Positions 43,917 to 53,884 of a DNA stretch of 64,000 bases are shown one piece after another. Made by a program: the position numbers and the translations under genes. Source of the stretch: Tillandsia leiboldiana (Eukaryota; Streptophyta; Magnoliopsida; Poales; Bromeliaceae); contig CM055076.1 in assembly GCA_029204045.2 (NCBI GenBank), forward strand, positions 13,554,069-13,618,068, in the 5' to 3' direction. The notes under the pieces are model-generated. The model did no database searches. It had not been told where the DNA came from and worked only from the letters and a program-made list of their open reading frames with translations. The stretch's first letter is position 1, and the number at the start of each line of letters is the position of its first letter.

Positions 43917-44169
43917 AACCCTACAATTCATTTTTTAGGGTAATCCAAAATACGGTCGAAAGAGAAAAATCCACATATAGAGAAGAAAGGAAATAACGAG
44001 ATTAAATCTATGTTTCTTCATCTATATTGATTAATTTGATTCTAGGTTTTCATACTCAGATTTTGAGTAGAATCAAATTAATGAATACTTAGATGGTATT
44101 TCCGATCTATCTTTGATCTAAGTATTCGGCGGATCATCACCACCCGAAAACAACGATTTTCCCAAAATC

Positions 44170-44350
44170 GGCGCGTGGATTCGCGTGGCCTTGTGGATTC
44201 AAGGTGCTACCGCTCTCGTGGATTCGGAGCGAGGTATGTTCGTGGATTCGAGACGTGCTACTGGGTGAAGACCGTGGATTCGGTTGGACGTCGTGGATTC
44301 GACGTTGGACGCCGTGGATTCGGCGTTGGACGCTAATCGTGGATTCGAGG
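44170..44350 (+). repeat. Array of eight constant-loop hairpins (plus 5' LTR)
   Basis: TGGATT loops at 44176, 44194, 44219, 44243, 44275, 44294, 44315 and 44340, with arms such as CCTTG/CAAGG, ACCG/CGGT, ACGTCG/CGACGT and ACGCCG/CGGCGT. The unit order matches the minus-strand family. Located about 260 nt after the TATA box and before gag, so it is expected in the genomic RNA leader. Confidence 0.75.
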
Positions 44351-44656
44351 AGCGTTGCGGAGCGAGCGGAGAAGATCTACTAGGAGCGTATGGAAAAAGG
44401 TCGAGTCGTCTGTGAGTACGGTATATCACCTTTGTACGTGTTATAATTCTAGTGGATTTCGCCGTGTTATCGGTCCCGTGATTTTTTACTCCGGTTTTGG
44501 AGTTTTCCACATAAAAATCTTGCGTGCTATATTTTCATTTCCGCATTGGGTTTTATTGCGCAACAATTTTTGAGTGTTTATTGTTTACACCTATTCACCC
44601 CCCCTCTAGGTGGTTTTTCCCCTATTTAGATCCATATTTTAACATAACCCAACAAT

Positions 44657-44668
44657 TGCTATCAGAGC
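44657..44668 (+). other. Primer-binding site of the plus-strand Sirevirus
   Basis: TGCTATCAGAGC, one mismatch from the initiator-Met complement TGGTATCAGAGC, 2 nt after the LTR end. Confidence 0.8.
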
Positions 44669-44687
44669 AGGAATAGGGTTGTAAACA

Positions 44688-45824
44688 ATGGCTGAAGGTG
44701 GAAACATCAACAGACCCCCGTTCTTCGATGGAACAAACTATGCCTACTGGAAAGTACGGATGAAAGCATTTCTTGTTTCCATCGACGAACAGGTGTGGCA
44801 ATCAATTGAGTTAGGATGGTTTAATCCAACTGAAATTATTGTTGATGTTCACACCATCAAACCTAGGTCGAAATGGACCAAGGAAGAGATAGACTTATTT
44901 TCTTACAATGGCAAAGGAATTAACGCTTTATTTAATGCCTTGTCACAAACGGAATTCTCTCGCGTCTCGGCATGTGAGACTGCGAAAGAAATCTGGGATG
45001 TTCTTCAAGTTACACATGAGGGAACTAACCTTGTGAAGATTCAAAAGCTGCAAATGCTTACGAGCAGATTTGACTCTATTTTCATGGCAGAAAATGAATT
45101 TTTCACAGATTACTATACACGATTGCAAGACATCGTGAACACATGTGCTAACTTGGGAGAGAAAATTCCAGAATTTAAAATTGTAAGAAAGATTTTAAGA
45201 ACTCTTCCTGAAAGATTTCGTTCCAAGGTTACAGCCATTGAAACTATTAAACACCCGGACGAAATCCGTGTAAAAGAATTAGTTGGTTCATTACAAACAT
45301 ATGAAATGACATTTCCTACTAACTATTCTTCTGGAAAAGCATCTACTTCTAAGTCTTCAGGTTTTGCGTTGAAAACAACAAAAGAAGAAGACGCGGATTC
45401 ATCCTCCTCAGACGATGACGAGAACCTATCTATGGAGGACTTTGAGAAGCAGCTTGCTCTCTTGACAAGAAGATTTCGCCGAAACTTTCGAAGGGGTAAT
45501 TCAAGTAAAACTCCATCCTTCGGAAAGTGGAAGAAAGGCAAAGGTTTTTCAAGCCAAAAGTCAAGAAAGCAAGAAAGTTTTTCAAAGGATAAGAAAAGCT
45601 TAGAGGGACAAGTCCAATGCTTCAAGTGCCGAGGATACGGCCATATCTCAACGGAGTGTCCAAATAAGAATCCGTCAAAGAAGAAAGCGATGCAAGCCGT
45701 CACTTGGGATGACACCTCAACGTCAAATGAGTCATCTTCAAGTGATGAAGAGAATAACGTAACGGCGTTCCACGCGTCCACATCTTCACCCTTCATGTGC
45801 TTAATGGCAAGTACATCCGATTAA
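44688..45824 (+). CDS. Sirevirus Gag, N-terminal part (ends at in-frame TAA)
   Basis: 378 aa from ATG 44688, shortly after the PBS. The N-terminal FFDGTNYAYWKVRMKAF block and the UBN2-type core (KIQKLQMLTSRFDSI, FTDYYTRLQDIVNTC) are typical of Copia Gag. An acidic Ser/Asp tract follows near residue 235, then a basic segment and one zinc knuckle CFKCRGYGHISTEC (about 311-324). Role: capsid assembly and RNA binding. The TAA at 45822-45824 ends it where the minus-strand relative continues in sense, and the same frame is open on the other side, so I read this as a nonsense mutation rather than the natural end. Confidence 0.85.
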   Translation: MAEGGNINRPPFFDGTNYAYWKVRMKAFLVSIDEQVWQSIELGWFNPTEIIVDVHTIKPRSKWTKEEIDLFSYNGKGINALFNALSQTEFSRVSACETAKEIWDVLQVTHEGTNLVKIQKLQMLTSRFDSIFMAENEFFTDYYTRLQDIVNTCANLGEKIPEFKIVRKILRTLPERFRSKVTAIETIKHPDEIRVKELVGSLQTYEMTFPTNYSSGKASTSKSSGFALKTTKEEDADSSSSDDDENLSMEDFEKQLALLTRRFRRNFRRGNSSKTPSFGKWKKGKGFSSQKSRKQESFSKDKKSLEGQVQCFKCRGYGHISTECPNKNPSKKKAMQAVTWDDTSTSNESSSSDEENNVTAFHASTSSPFMCLMASTSD

Positions 45825-46331
45825 TTGTCCAACTCCTCCCAGGTTGAAAAAACTGCAACGGACGACGAATCGAGTAACTCTGAAGGTGAAGATTTTGCTC
45901 TAGCCTACTATAAACTTTTGAGGGATTCAAAGAAACTGGCTAAGCAAAACAAGGGGTTGAGAGGGAGATTGCAGGATCTCGAAGAAGAAGTAAAAAGGGC
46001 AACTTCTCTCTCGACCGGTCTTGAAGTGGAAAGGGATAACCTGATAAAAGCAAATGCTTCACTTCAAGAGAAAAATGAGCATTTTGAGAAGGAACATGTA
46101 AAAATGATTGATAAAGCTGGTTACTTCTTGAAGCTCTATACCGAGGCCCGACAGGAGAAAATGGAAATGACGAAGACCATTTTCCAACTCAAAGATGATT
46201 TAAAGCGATTCTCTTCTGGAAGGAGTAAGTTGGATAAGATGCTTGGTCTTGGTCAAACAAACCGATTCGGCCTCGGATACACTCAAACTGGAGACAGTCC
46301 TAGTTCGAGTGGAACAGTTTTTGTGCCTTAG
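45825..46331 (+). pseudogene. Sirevirus Gag, coiled-coil tail (between two in-frame stops)
   Basis: Same frame as the Gag before it and the Pol after it. Acidic start, then a long Lys/Glu/Leu-rich stretch (KLAKQNKGLRGRLQDLEEEV through MTKTIFQLKDDLKRF) that should form a coiled coil, then a Gly-rich DKMLGLGQTNRFGLGY block typical of Sirevirus-type Gag. It ends at TAG 46329-46331, where the minus-strand copy has CAG. This tail is expected to be part of the long Gag but cannot be reached without passing the TAA upstream. Confidence 0.75.
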
Positions 46332-46352
46332 TCGGTATCTCCTCCTCCGACG

Positions 46353-49300
46353 ATGGAATTTAGAGCATACAACGACAACAACCCTACCTCACCCTCTTCA
46401 GGATCGTCAAGAACAAAGGTATGTTTTCGTTGTGGTTTTGCAGGGCACATGAGAAGAAATTGCAAGATGGGAGCAAAGCGATCAACTCAAGCGCATCTTG
46501 CAACAACTACAAAAAAGGTGATTCCCCGGAAATCAAAGGAAAATTTTTCAAAGGAAAAGAGCCTTGGTAGTTCACCTCACAAGACGATGTCAAGCGATGA
46601 ATCAATCAAGACGCTTTCACTGAGAAGAATAACTTCACGAACATTGCTGACGCAGTCCAAAAAGGTTTGGCTGCGCAAAGGTGAAATCTTCCCTTGTCTT
46701 GTTGTTCACACTTCTTTACATGCTTATGACAACTCGTCTTGGTATCTGGATAGTGGGTGTTCCCGTCACATGACCGGTGACAAAAACTGCTTTCAAAATT
46801 TAGAGAAAATCTCCGGAGGACATGTTGTTTTCGGAGACGGTCGTTCTTCCAAAATTCTTGGAAAGGGAACAATCGCTATTCCAGAAGGCCTGGTTCTGAA
46901 CAATGTCTTACTTGTTGAAGGCCTAAAGACTAACCTCATTAGTATAAGTCAACTTTGTGACAATGGTTTCTCAGTTAATTTTTCCTCTATAGAATGTATT
47001 GTAACTGATAAGAACCATGTTTTCTTTTTGAAAGGGGTTAGGTCAGAAAATAATTGCTATGTTGTTTCAAATAAAATTTCTAAAAAATGTAACCTAGTTT
47101 CCTTGGATAATGAAACTCTTTGGCATGAAAGACTAGGTCACATAAATTTTAAAGAACTAGCAAGGATTTCAAATAAAGACGTGGTTAAGGGGGTTCCTAA
47201 ACTTTTATTTAAAGAAAACATTGTGTGTGGTGGTTGTCAAAAGGGAAAACAATCAAGGGCTGCACACAAGAACTTGAACCACGTTGGTACCAATCGGCCC
47301 TTGAAATTATTGCACATGGACTTAATGGGGCCGACTCGTCAACCATCTTTGGGAGGTAAATGGTATATTTTTCTTTTGGTTAATGATTTCTCTAGGTATT
47401 CATGGGTAACATTCTTAAAAGAGAAAGCGGATACTTTCGACTCTTTTCATGAGGTTTGTCATCGTATTATGAATGAAAGAAATGAAAAGATCGTTCGTGT
47501 TCGAAGTGATAGAGGTGGAGAATTCATTAATTCTAAATTCATTGATTTTTGCACTTCCAATGGCATAAAACATGAATTCTCAGCACCCTATACACCTCAG
47601 CAGAATGGTGTAGTCGAGCGCAAAAACAGGGTTGTTCAAGAGATGGCGCGTGTGATGCTTCATAGCCGGAATTTACCGTTATATTTTTGGGCTGAAGCTG
47701 TGAACACCGCCGTCTATGTAATTAATCGAGTGTATTTGCGCCCGGGAACTTTAAATACACCATATGAGCTGTGGTTTTGTAGAAAACCTAATATCAAATA
47801 TTTTCGTATCTTTGGGAGTCGTTGTTACATTTTACGTGACCGCGAAAATCTTGGAAAATTTGACTCTCGAAGTGACGAAGGGATTTTCATGGGTTATTCT
47901 ACAAACAGTAGAGCATATCAGGTATTTAACATGGAATCTAAAACGATGATAGAATCTATAAATGTTAAAGTAGATGAAGCTTTTCACTTTGCGTCTGATA
48001 AATCTACCCCTGATATGTCTCTAAATAATGATTCTCCTGTAAATGCATCTTCTCGTAATAACTCTTTCGATAATGTTGATGCATCTAATGGTTCTTCAAG
48101 TTTATCTGATGTGCAGGAATCATCACATGTACCTCCGAGTACTCCGTTACCACAAACGTTACGCATCTCCAAGGATCATCCGGAATCTAATATTATTGGA
48201 GACCCACAAGAAGGAGTCAGGACTCGGAGACAGTTGGTTTGTGGAGTCGCATGTTACGTCTCCATGTTAGAACCAAAGAACATTGATGAAGCTCTTCAGG
48301 ATGACTACTGGATTGAAGCAATGCAGGAAGAGCTCCATCAGTTCGAACGAAACAAAGTCTGGGAATTAACGAAGCCTCCGAAGCAACACAACGTGATTGG
48401 TACTAAATGGATTTTCAAGAATAAGAAAAACGAGGATGGTACCATCATCAGGAACAAAGCACGTCTAGTTGCTCAGGGCTACTCACAAATTGAAGGTATA
48501 GACTTTGATGAAACATTCGCCCCGGTAGCTCGACTCGAGTCGATTAGAATTTTGTTCGCAATTGCTTGTCATTTTAAAATCGAACTCTTTCAAATGGACG
48601 TTAAGAGCGCGTTTTTAAATGGGTTTTTAAACGAGGAAGTTTATGTGGCTCAACCGAAAGGTTTTGTAGACTATAAACAACCTAACCATGTTTTTCGTTT
48701 GAAAAAGGCTCTTTACGGTCTAAAACAAGCACCGCGAGCGTGGTACGAAAGGTTGACAAAGCACCTATTAGAAAAGGGCTATACTCGAGGGGGAGCAGAC
48801 CGGACTCTCTTTGTGAAGCATTATCAGGATAATTTCATTGTGGCACAAATCTATGTCGATGACATCGTATTTGGGGCAACAAGAGATAATGATGCTTCTA
48901 AATTCGCGGAAACCATGGAAAGCGAATTTGAGATGTCAATGATGGGCGAACTGACATACTTTCTTGGATTGCAAGTGAAACAAGATGTTGATGGCATCCA
49001 TTTGTGTCAATCCAAGTATGCAAGGGAGTTGGTGAAGAAATTCGATTTAGAAAACTCTAAAGATTTTTCGACTCCTATGGGAACTAGCAATAAGGGATTA
49101 GGAAGTGAATCTCTTAGTGAGAGTGTAGACGAAAAGCTTTATCGCAGCATGATAGGAAGTCTACTCTATCTCACGGCTAGTCGCCCGGATATATCCTTTA
49201 GTGTTGGGATTTGCGCGAGATATCAATCAGCACCAAAGGAGGTTCACCTGAAAGCGGTGAAAAGGATCATCCGGTACATCAAAGGAACTTTGAATTTCGG

Positions 49301-49799
49301 AATTTGGTATCCTATGGGAACAACGCTTGACATTATAGGATATTCAGATGCCGATTGGGCAGAATCTGTGGATGATCGGAAGAGTACGAGTGGTGCATGT
49401 TTTTATCTTGGTCATTGCCTTGTTGCATGGCATAGTAAAAAGCAAAACTGCATTGCACTCTCGACTGCTGAAGCGGAATATATTTCAGCAGGTAGTTGTT
49501 CAACTCAACTCATTTGGGTGAAAAGCGTGTTGAGCGACTTCCGGATTTCAGCAACTTCGGTAACGATTCTTTGTGACAACACAAGTGCTATAAATATTTC
49601 TAAAAATCCTGTATTGCACTCGAGAACAAAACACATTGAACTTAGATATCATTTTCTAAGAGAGCTAGTTGAATCAAATATTCTTCAAATTTCGTACATT
49701 TCAACTGAGGGTCAATTAGCTGACATCTTAACAAAACCTTTGGATCAAAAACGATTTATTCATTTGCGTAAGGCAATTGGAATGCTTTCCTTGAAATAA
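46353..49799 (+). CDS. Sirevirus Pol (protease, integrase, RT, RNase H)
   Basis: 1,148 aa without a break, in the same frame as gag. Near the start a second zinc knuckle CFRCGFAGHMRRNC (about 28-41) belongs to the Gag end. Then protease WYLDSGCSRHM (about 130), integrase zinc finger HERLGHINF to CGGCQKGKQ (from about 257), integrase core with DLMGPTRQP, RSDRGGEF and PQQNGVVERKNR, RT from KWIFKNKKNEDG with catalytic YVDD (about 834-837), and RNase H with DADWAESVDDRKSTSG and ALSTAEAEYISAG, ending LRKAIGMLSLK. The protease-integrase-RT-RNase H order defines Copia. VNDFSRYSW replaces the usual VDDFSR-type motif; this Asp is not one of the DDE triad. ATG 46353 is probably not a real start; expression is expected as a Gag-Pol fusion. 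Confidence 0.93.
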   Translation: MEFRAYNDNNPTSPSSGSSRTKVCFRCGFAGHMRRNCKMGAKRSTQAHLATTTKKVIPRKSKENFSKEKSLGSSPHKTMSSDESIKTLSLRRITSRTLLTQSKKVWLRKGEIFPCLVVHTSLHAYDNSSWYLDSGCSRHMTGDKNCFQNLEKISGGHVVFGDGRSSKILGKGTIAIPEGLVLNNVLLVEGLKTNLISISQLCDNGFSVNFSSIECIVTDKNHVFFLKGVRSENNCYVVSNKISKKCNLVSLDNETLWHERLGHINFKELARISNKDVVKGVPKLLFKENIVCGGCQKGKQSRAAHKNLNHVGTNRPLKLLHMDLMGPTRQPSLGGKWYIFLLVNDFSRYSWVTFLKEKADTFDSFHEVCHRIMNERNEKIVRVRSDRGGEFINSKFIDFCTSNGIKHEFSAPYTPQQNGVVERKNRVVQEMARVMLHSRNLPLYFWAEAVNTAVYVINRVYLRPGTLNTPYELWFCRKPNIKYFRIFGSRCYILRDRENLGKFDSRSDEGIFMGYSTNSRAYQVFNMESKTMIESINVKVDEAFHFASDKSTPDMSLNNDSPVNASSRNNSFDNVDASNGSSSLSDVQESSHVPPSTPLPQTLRISKDHPESNIIGDPQEGVRTRRQLVCGVACYVSMLEPKNIDEALQDDYWIEAMQEELHQFERNKVWELTKPPKQHNVIGTKWIFKNKKNEDGTIIRNKARLVAQGYSQIEGIDFDETFAPVARLESIRILFAIACHFKIELFQMDVKSAFLNGFLNEEVYVAQPKGFVDYKQPNHVFRLKKALYGLKQAPRAWYERLTKHLLEKGYTRGGADRTLFVKHYQDNFIVAQIYVDDIVFGATRDNDASKFAETMESEFEMSMMGELTYFLGLQVKQDVDGIHLCQSKYARELVKKFDLENSKDFSTPMGTSNKGLGSESLSESVDEKLYRSMIGSLLYLTASRPDISFSVGICARYQSAPKEVHLKAVKRIIRYIKGTLNFGIWYPMGTTLDIIGYSDADWAESVDDRKSTSGACFYLGHCLVAWHSKKQNCIALSTAEAEYISAGSCSTQLIWVKSVLSDFRISATSVTILCDNTSAINISKNPVLHSRTKHIELRYHFLRELVESNILQISYISTEGQLADILTKPLDQKRFIHLRKAIGMLSLK

Positions 49800-50735
49800 T
49801 TCCTTTTTGAAATCATTGCTTAGGTTAGGTTTTGTTTTGTGTTTTTGTTCATTTTCTATGTTTGTACATAGAACATTAATTGAGCATTAGAATTATTGAC
49901 TTTAATTGCATCCTTTCATTTATTTAGAAATTTATTATGCTTTGGATATCATAATAATTCATTTGATGCAATGATCATTTATGTCAATTAAGTCATCTTT
50001 GTTTTGATCAAAGTCAATTTCTCTCTCAAATGATCTCTTGGTTTAGTCTTTATCTTATTTGACAATTGAGTCGAGTATGAAATTGAGATCAATTTTTGGT
50101 TGAATACTTTATATTTTAAATAATTGATAGCCAGTTGAGGGGGAGTTAATGAAAATTGTTATGCTCAAAAGATGTGGAAAGAGTTACATCCCAATGAGGA
50201 GTGTGAAAACTACCACCACATGGAGGAAAGAGCTACCACCTCGGTCGTCCGAGTACTGTGTGCAGCTACCACATGTATACCAAGCATGATTTTTCGAGTT
50301 GATTGGATAAAATGCTTTTTGGAATACTTGACTCTGTCAAATTCCAAGGTTGGTATAAGGTGGGGATTTTATTGAAAGATGCTCAAAGAGCCACTCCTTA
50401 CAATAATTTGACTAGATATATTATCTAACTTATCTGAGATTTCAAACATCTATTGATCTTGGTATTTCATTTTCTTTTCCAAATTGATGATTTGATAAAG
50501 GCATTACTCATAAGATCATGATAGATGTAATTGAACTTGTTCAACATTAAGGGATTTAATTTTTATAAATTTTCGTTTCATTAGTTGGATATTTTTGATA
50601 GATTTTGCATAATCTATTTTTTTTATTATGAAATGATGATTTTCATTTAAAGTTGACATGCAAAAGTGCTTACAATCTTTTTCTGGATTTTCTAGAATTT
50701 TTCTGAATTTTTCTGTAGAAAAAGTTTGGAGCCGA
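49800..50735 (+). other. Spacer after pol with first PPT-like tract
   Basis: AT-rich non-coding sequence. TTGAGGGGGAG at 50135-50145 is a PPT-like copy far from the LTR, also present in the minus-strand element. No gene supported. Confidence 0.6.
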
Positions 50736-50844
50736 TCCGGACTGGACAATCCGATCCGGATCCCGAACGCAGGAATTTCCTGCGGGTAGCCGATCCGGAC
50801 TACATTCACGATCCGATCCGGACCGCGGCTAGGGTTTTATATAG
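50736..50844 (+). promoter_or_regulatory. Internal promoter-like block before the third ORF (plus copy)
   Basis: TCCGGA palindromes at 50736/50755 and 50794/50817, one followed by CCCGAACG exactly as in the LTR. They are followed by TTTTATATAG (50835-50844). The third ORF starts 530 bp downstream. The minus-strand element has the equivalent block with three pairs. Confidence 0.6.
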
Positions 50845-51376
50845 AACAAAAGGGTTTTGATTTCCTTTTACTTCAATCTTTTGTTCCTAAGTCTCCAGAG
50901 CTTCTCTCTCTAGAAATCAACTGATTTGGAGCCTTTTCAACTCAGGTTCTTCGATTCCAAGTGAGTTTTCTTGATCAAAAACTCGGTTTTTCACTGGTTT
51001 TCATCTTTTTGCTCAAAAACGTGAGGAAATCTTGTAACTTTTTCGTTTGAGCTTGGTTTTTGGTCAAATTTCTTTTGAAATAAGAACTCTGGGTTGATTA
51101 GTTTTGATTATATGCTAGGTATTCTCTTGATTAACGGATTTTTAGGTTTCAATTTCTAAAAATTCGGTTTTAGGGCATATAATAGGAATTTTTGTAAATC
51201 ATGGGATTGATCTATTTTTAAAATTCTTTTTGCAAAACTAATTTGATTCCTAGTCTCTCTACATGATAATGATTGTTTGGGTACAATTTTTCCAATTTTT
51301 GAAAATAAACAATTTTTTCTCGTGTTCTTGAGGTTTGCTCACAGGTTTTTCTATCATCTGAGCATGAGTATCAAAA

Positions 51377-51952
51377 ATGGCTTTTGCTTGGATTATTGCA
51401 CTCATTGTAGCATTGGTGGGAATGAGAGCATCTGTTAAAAAGGAACAAGCTGGACCAAGTCAAGAGGAAACGAAGAATGTTCTTCAAAATGGTTCAGAAT
51501 CAGAAGACGAAGAAGATTGGGACACATTTTGTGAAGAAGTACAACAAGTGGTTGATGACGAAGATAGGTTCTATCTAAAGCAAAAGAAGCTGATGAAGTC
51601 TTCCTCAACAACCAAGCAGCACACAAGGAGCAAGAATTCGAGGGGCAGAGGAATTCAGATCAATGAACCCCTCGCCAGAGCACGCTCTCTGCCTAAAGAA
51701 TCTCCTTGTAATGAAGGTCAAAATACACTTTCAGCATCCACGCAATCCCCTTCTACCTCCAAGAGAAACATCACAAAAGCTGCTATAGTATCTATGCAAC
51801 AAGAACAGCTGAGAATGGCTGAAGAACAAGAAAGAATGTCGGCTGACATTCACAAGATGAAACAAAATGGTTCCAAACTGTCTGGGATGCTTAAAGGGAT
51901 CTTGAACAAATTGGACTGCAGTAGCTCTGAGGATTCTGAGTCCGACAACTGA
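51377..51952 (+). CDS. Third ORF of the Sirevirus, small membrane/coiled-coil protein
   Basis: 191 aa from ATG 51377. The first 15 residues (MAFAWIIALIVALVG) form a probable signal anchor or membrane segment. A Glu/Asp-rich region (ESEDEEDWDTF) and a basic Ser/Thr/Arg-rich region follow, then a Gln/Glu/Met-rich probable coiled coil (about 135-165) and an acidic C-terminus. Position downstream of pol matches the env-like ORF known from some Sireviruses, but length is short and no second membrane segment is seen. The related product in the minus-strand copy carries the central module twice. Function unknown; a structural or Gag-interacting role is possible but speculative. Confidence 0.65.
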   Translation: MAFAWIIALIVALVGMRASVKKEQAGPSQEETKNVLQNGSESEDEEDWDTFCEEVQQVVDDEDRFYLKQKKLMKSSSTTKQHTRSKNSRGRGIQINEPLARARSLPKESPCNEGQNTLSASTQSPSTSKRNITKAAIVSMQQEQLRMAEEQERMSADIHKMKQNGSKLSGMLKGILNKLDCSSSEDSESDN

Positions 51953-52616
51953 ATTTCCTTCTAAGATATCTTTCTGTTTTGCAGGTGTTTTCAGTTTTAG
52001 TTCTTACATTTCCTTTGCTTTTGAACACTCCCTTTAATTTTTGTAATTTTGGCTACTTTAGTGACAAAAAGGGGGAGAGATATAAGAACAATTGGAACAA
52101 TGGATAGGTACAATGGTGTGAGAACTTTGATGAACTTTGAAACTTTGAAGGTAAGTATCAAACCAACTTTTGGTTCTGTATTGTGTTTTGAATGCATACC
52201 TCGACTAACTATTCGACTAACTATTTGGGCATGTATTATTACTAACAAGTTGTTTGATTACTAACAAACTTATGATATTTGGTTTTTAATGCTTAGAAGA
52301 TATGTCTATTTCCGATTTTGATCTTAATACATATCTGAGTTCACAAATGTCATGGTAAGTATAAACTCTATCTCTGTTTGGTTTTGAATGCTAAATATTC
52401 TTGAGGTATCTAACGATCACTTTTGTCAAGAAAGATTTCTTTTGCAGAGAGTACAGATGTCTAAGTCTAGAGTCTGTTTTAGGAGTTTATCTCAAGTACT
52501 TAATTCTTGGTTCTCAAATGTAAATTTTTGTTGTATGGTGATAGCAACAAAAATATCTTTTTGAATTTTCTTAAGTGGATTTTCTGTTTTGTCACGAAAC
52601 CGCCAAAGGGGGAGAT
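51953..52616 (+). other. Sirevirus 3' spacer with second and terminal PPT
   Basis: AAAAAGGGGGAGAGA at 52066-52080 is an internal PPT-like tract. CAAAGGGGGAGATT at 52604-52617 abuts the 3' LTR and is the functional-position PPT. The rest is AT-rich and non-coding. Confidence 0.75.
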
Positions 52617-53884
52617 TGTTAAGGAATTTGTTTTGGCGTATTTCGTGAAAGTGTTAAGTCTTGAAGATTGAAGATTAAGAAGTTTGGATCATATACCTCA
52701 ATCTCAAGAAAGAAGAATTCAAAAGGATCAGCTACGTTTAACTAATTAATTTTGATGATCCGAATACTTCTTATAGTGTAGAAACACTTGGATGGATTTT
52801 TAATTGCATAAAAAATCAAAAACTGGACATGGGACATGTTCAGGATCCGGATCAGTGATCACAGTCCGGACCCCGAACGTTGTTTGTTCATGCGCAAATC
52901 CAGTCCGGACCGTGGATCTTCAGTCCGGACCCACGAACGTGATTTTTGCAGAAACTGCATGAACAGTCCGAATCAGATACTTCAGTCCGGACCCCGAACG
53001 TATGTTTTTCTGGAAATTGTCTGTTTAGCCACGACAGTCCGGACCGCCGATTCCAGTCCGGACCGTCGTCCTGAAAAATTCCAGATTAGGTCAGTTTTTG
53101 ATTCTTATCCTCTTCCAACGGTTTCTAACCTATAAATAAACCCTACGATTCATTTTTTAGGGTAATCCAAAATACGGTCGAAAGAGAAAAATCCACATAT
53201 AGAGAAGAAAGGAAATAACGAGATTAATTCTATGTTTCTTCATCTATATTTATTAATTTGATTCTAGGTTTTCATACTCAGATTTTGAGTAGAATCAAAT
53301 TAATGAATACTTAGATGGTATTTCCGATCTATCTTTGATCTAAGTATTCGGCGGATCATCACCACCCAAAAACAACGATTTTCCCAAAATCGGCGCGTGG
53401 ACTCGCGTGGCCTTGCGGATTCAAGGTGCTACCGTTCTCGTGGATTCGGAGCGAGTTACGTTCGTGGATTCGAGACGTGCTACTGGGTGAAGACCGTGGT
53501 TTCGGTTGGACGTCGTGGATTCGACGTTGGATGCCGTGGATTCGGCGTTGGACGCTAATCGTGGATTCGAGGAGCATTGCGGAGCGAGCGGAGAAGATCT
53601 ACTAGGAGCGTATGGAAAAAGGTCGAGTCGTCTGTGAGTACGGTATATCACCTTTGTACGTGTTATAATTCTAGTGGATTTCGCCGTGTTATCGGTCCCG
53701 TAGTTTTTTACTCCGGTTTTGGAGTTTTCCACATAAAAATCTTGCGTGTTATATTTTCATTTCCGCATTGGGTTTTATTGCGCAACATTTTTTGAGTGTT
53801 TGTTGTTTACACCTATTCAGCCCCCCCCCCCCCCTCTAGGTGGTTTTTCCCCTATTTAGATCCATATTTTAACATAACCCAACA
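52617..53884 (+). repeat. 3' LTR of the plus-strand Sirevirus (1,268 bp)
   Basis: Matches the 5' LTR throughout. In the hairpin array (53392-53574) three loops are mutated (TGGACT, CGGATT, TGGTTT). It has a C14-type run near 53821. Ends CCAACA. Confidence 0.92.

Larger units (their letters stand above)
43396..44654 (+). repeat. 5' LTR of the plus-strand Sirevirus (1,259 bp)
   Basis: Starts TGTTAAGGAATTTG, ends ATAACCCAACA. It contains four palindrome pairs, a TATA box and the constant-loop hairpin array. The overall plan is the same as in the minus-strand element although the sequences have diverged. Confidence 0.92.
43396..53884 (+). mobile_element. Nearly complete plus-strand Sirevirus (10,489 bp)
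   Basis: 5' LTR 43396-44654, PBS, gag with in-frame stops, intact pol, three PPT-like tracts, internal promoter-like block, third ORF, 3' LTR 52617-53884. Flanks are GGCAG (43391-43395) and TGCAG (53885-53889), a target-site duplication with one mismatch. LTRs differ at about 30 sites by eye (2-3%), many of them C/T or G/A, so it is clearly older than the young Gypsy; about a million years at 1.3e-8 (inference). Confidence 0.95.

Noticed and set aside
44170..44350. Regular repeats suggesting a CRISPR-like array
   Set aside because: Repeats are only the six-base loop plus short arms, spacers are not unique sequences of constant length, and the host is a plant nuclear genome. It is an LTR hairpin array.
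51377..51952. Calling the third ORF an envelope gene
   Set aside because: Only an N-terminal hydrophobic segment and a coiled coil are seen; no second membrane segment, fusion peptide or cleavage site, so I keep it as an ORF of unknown function.
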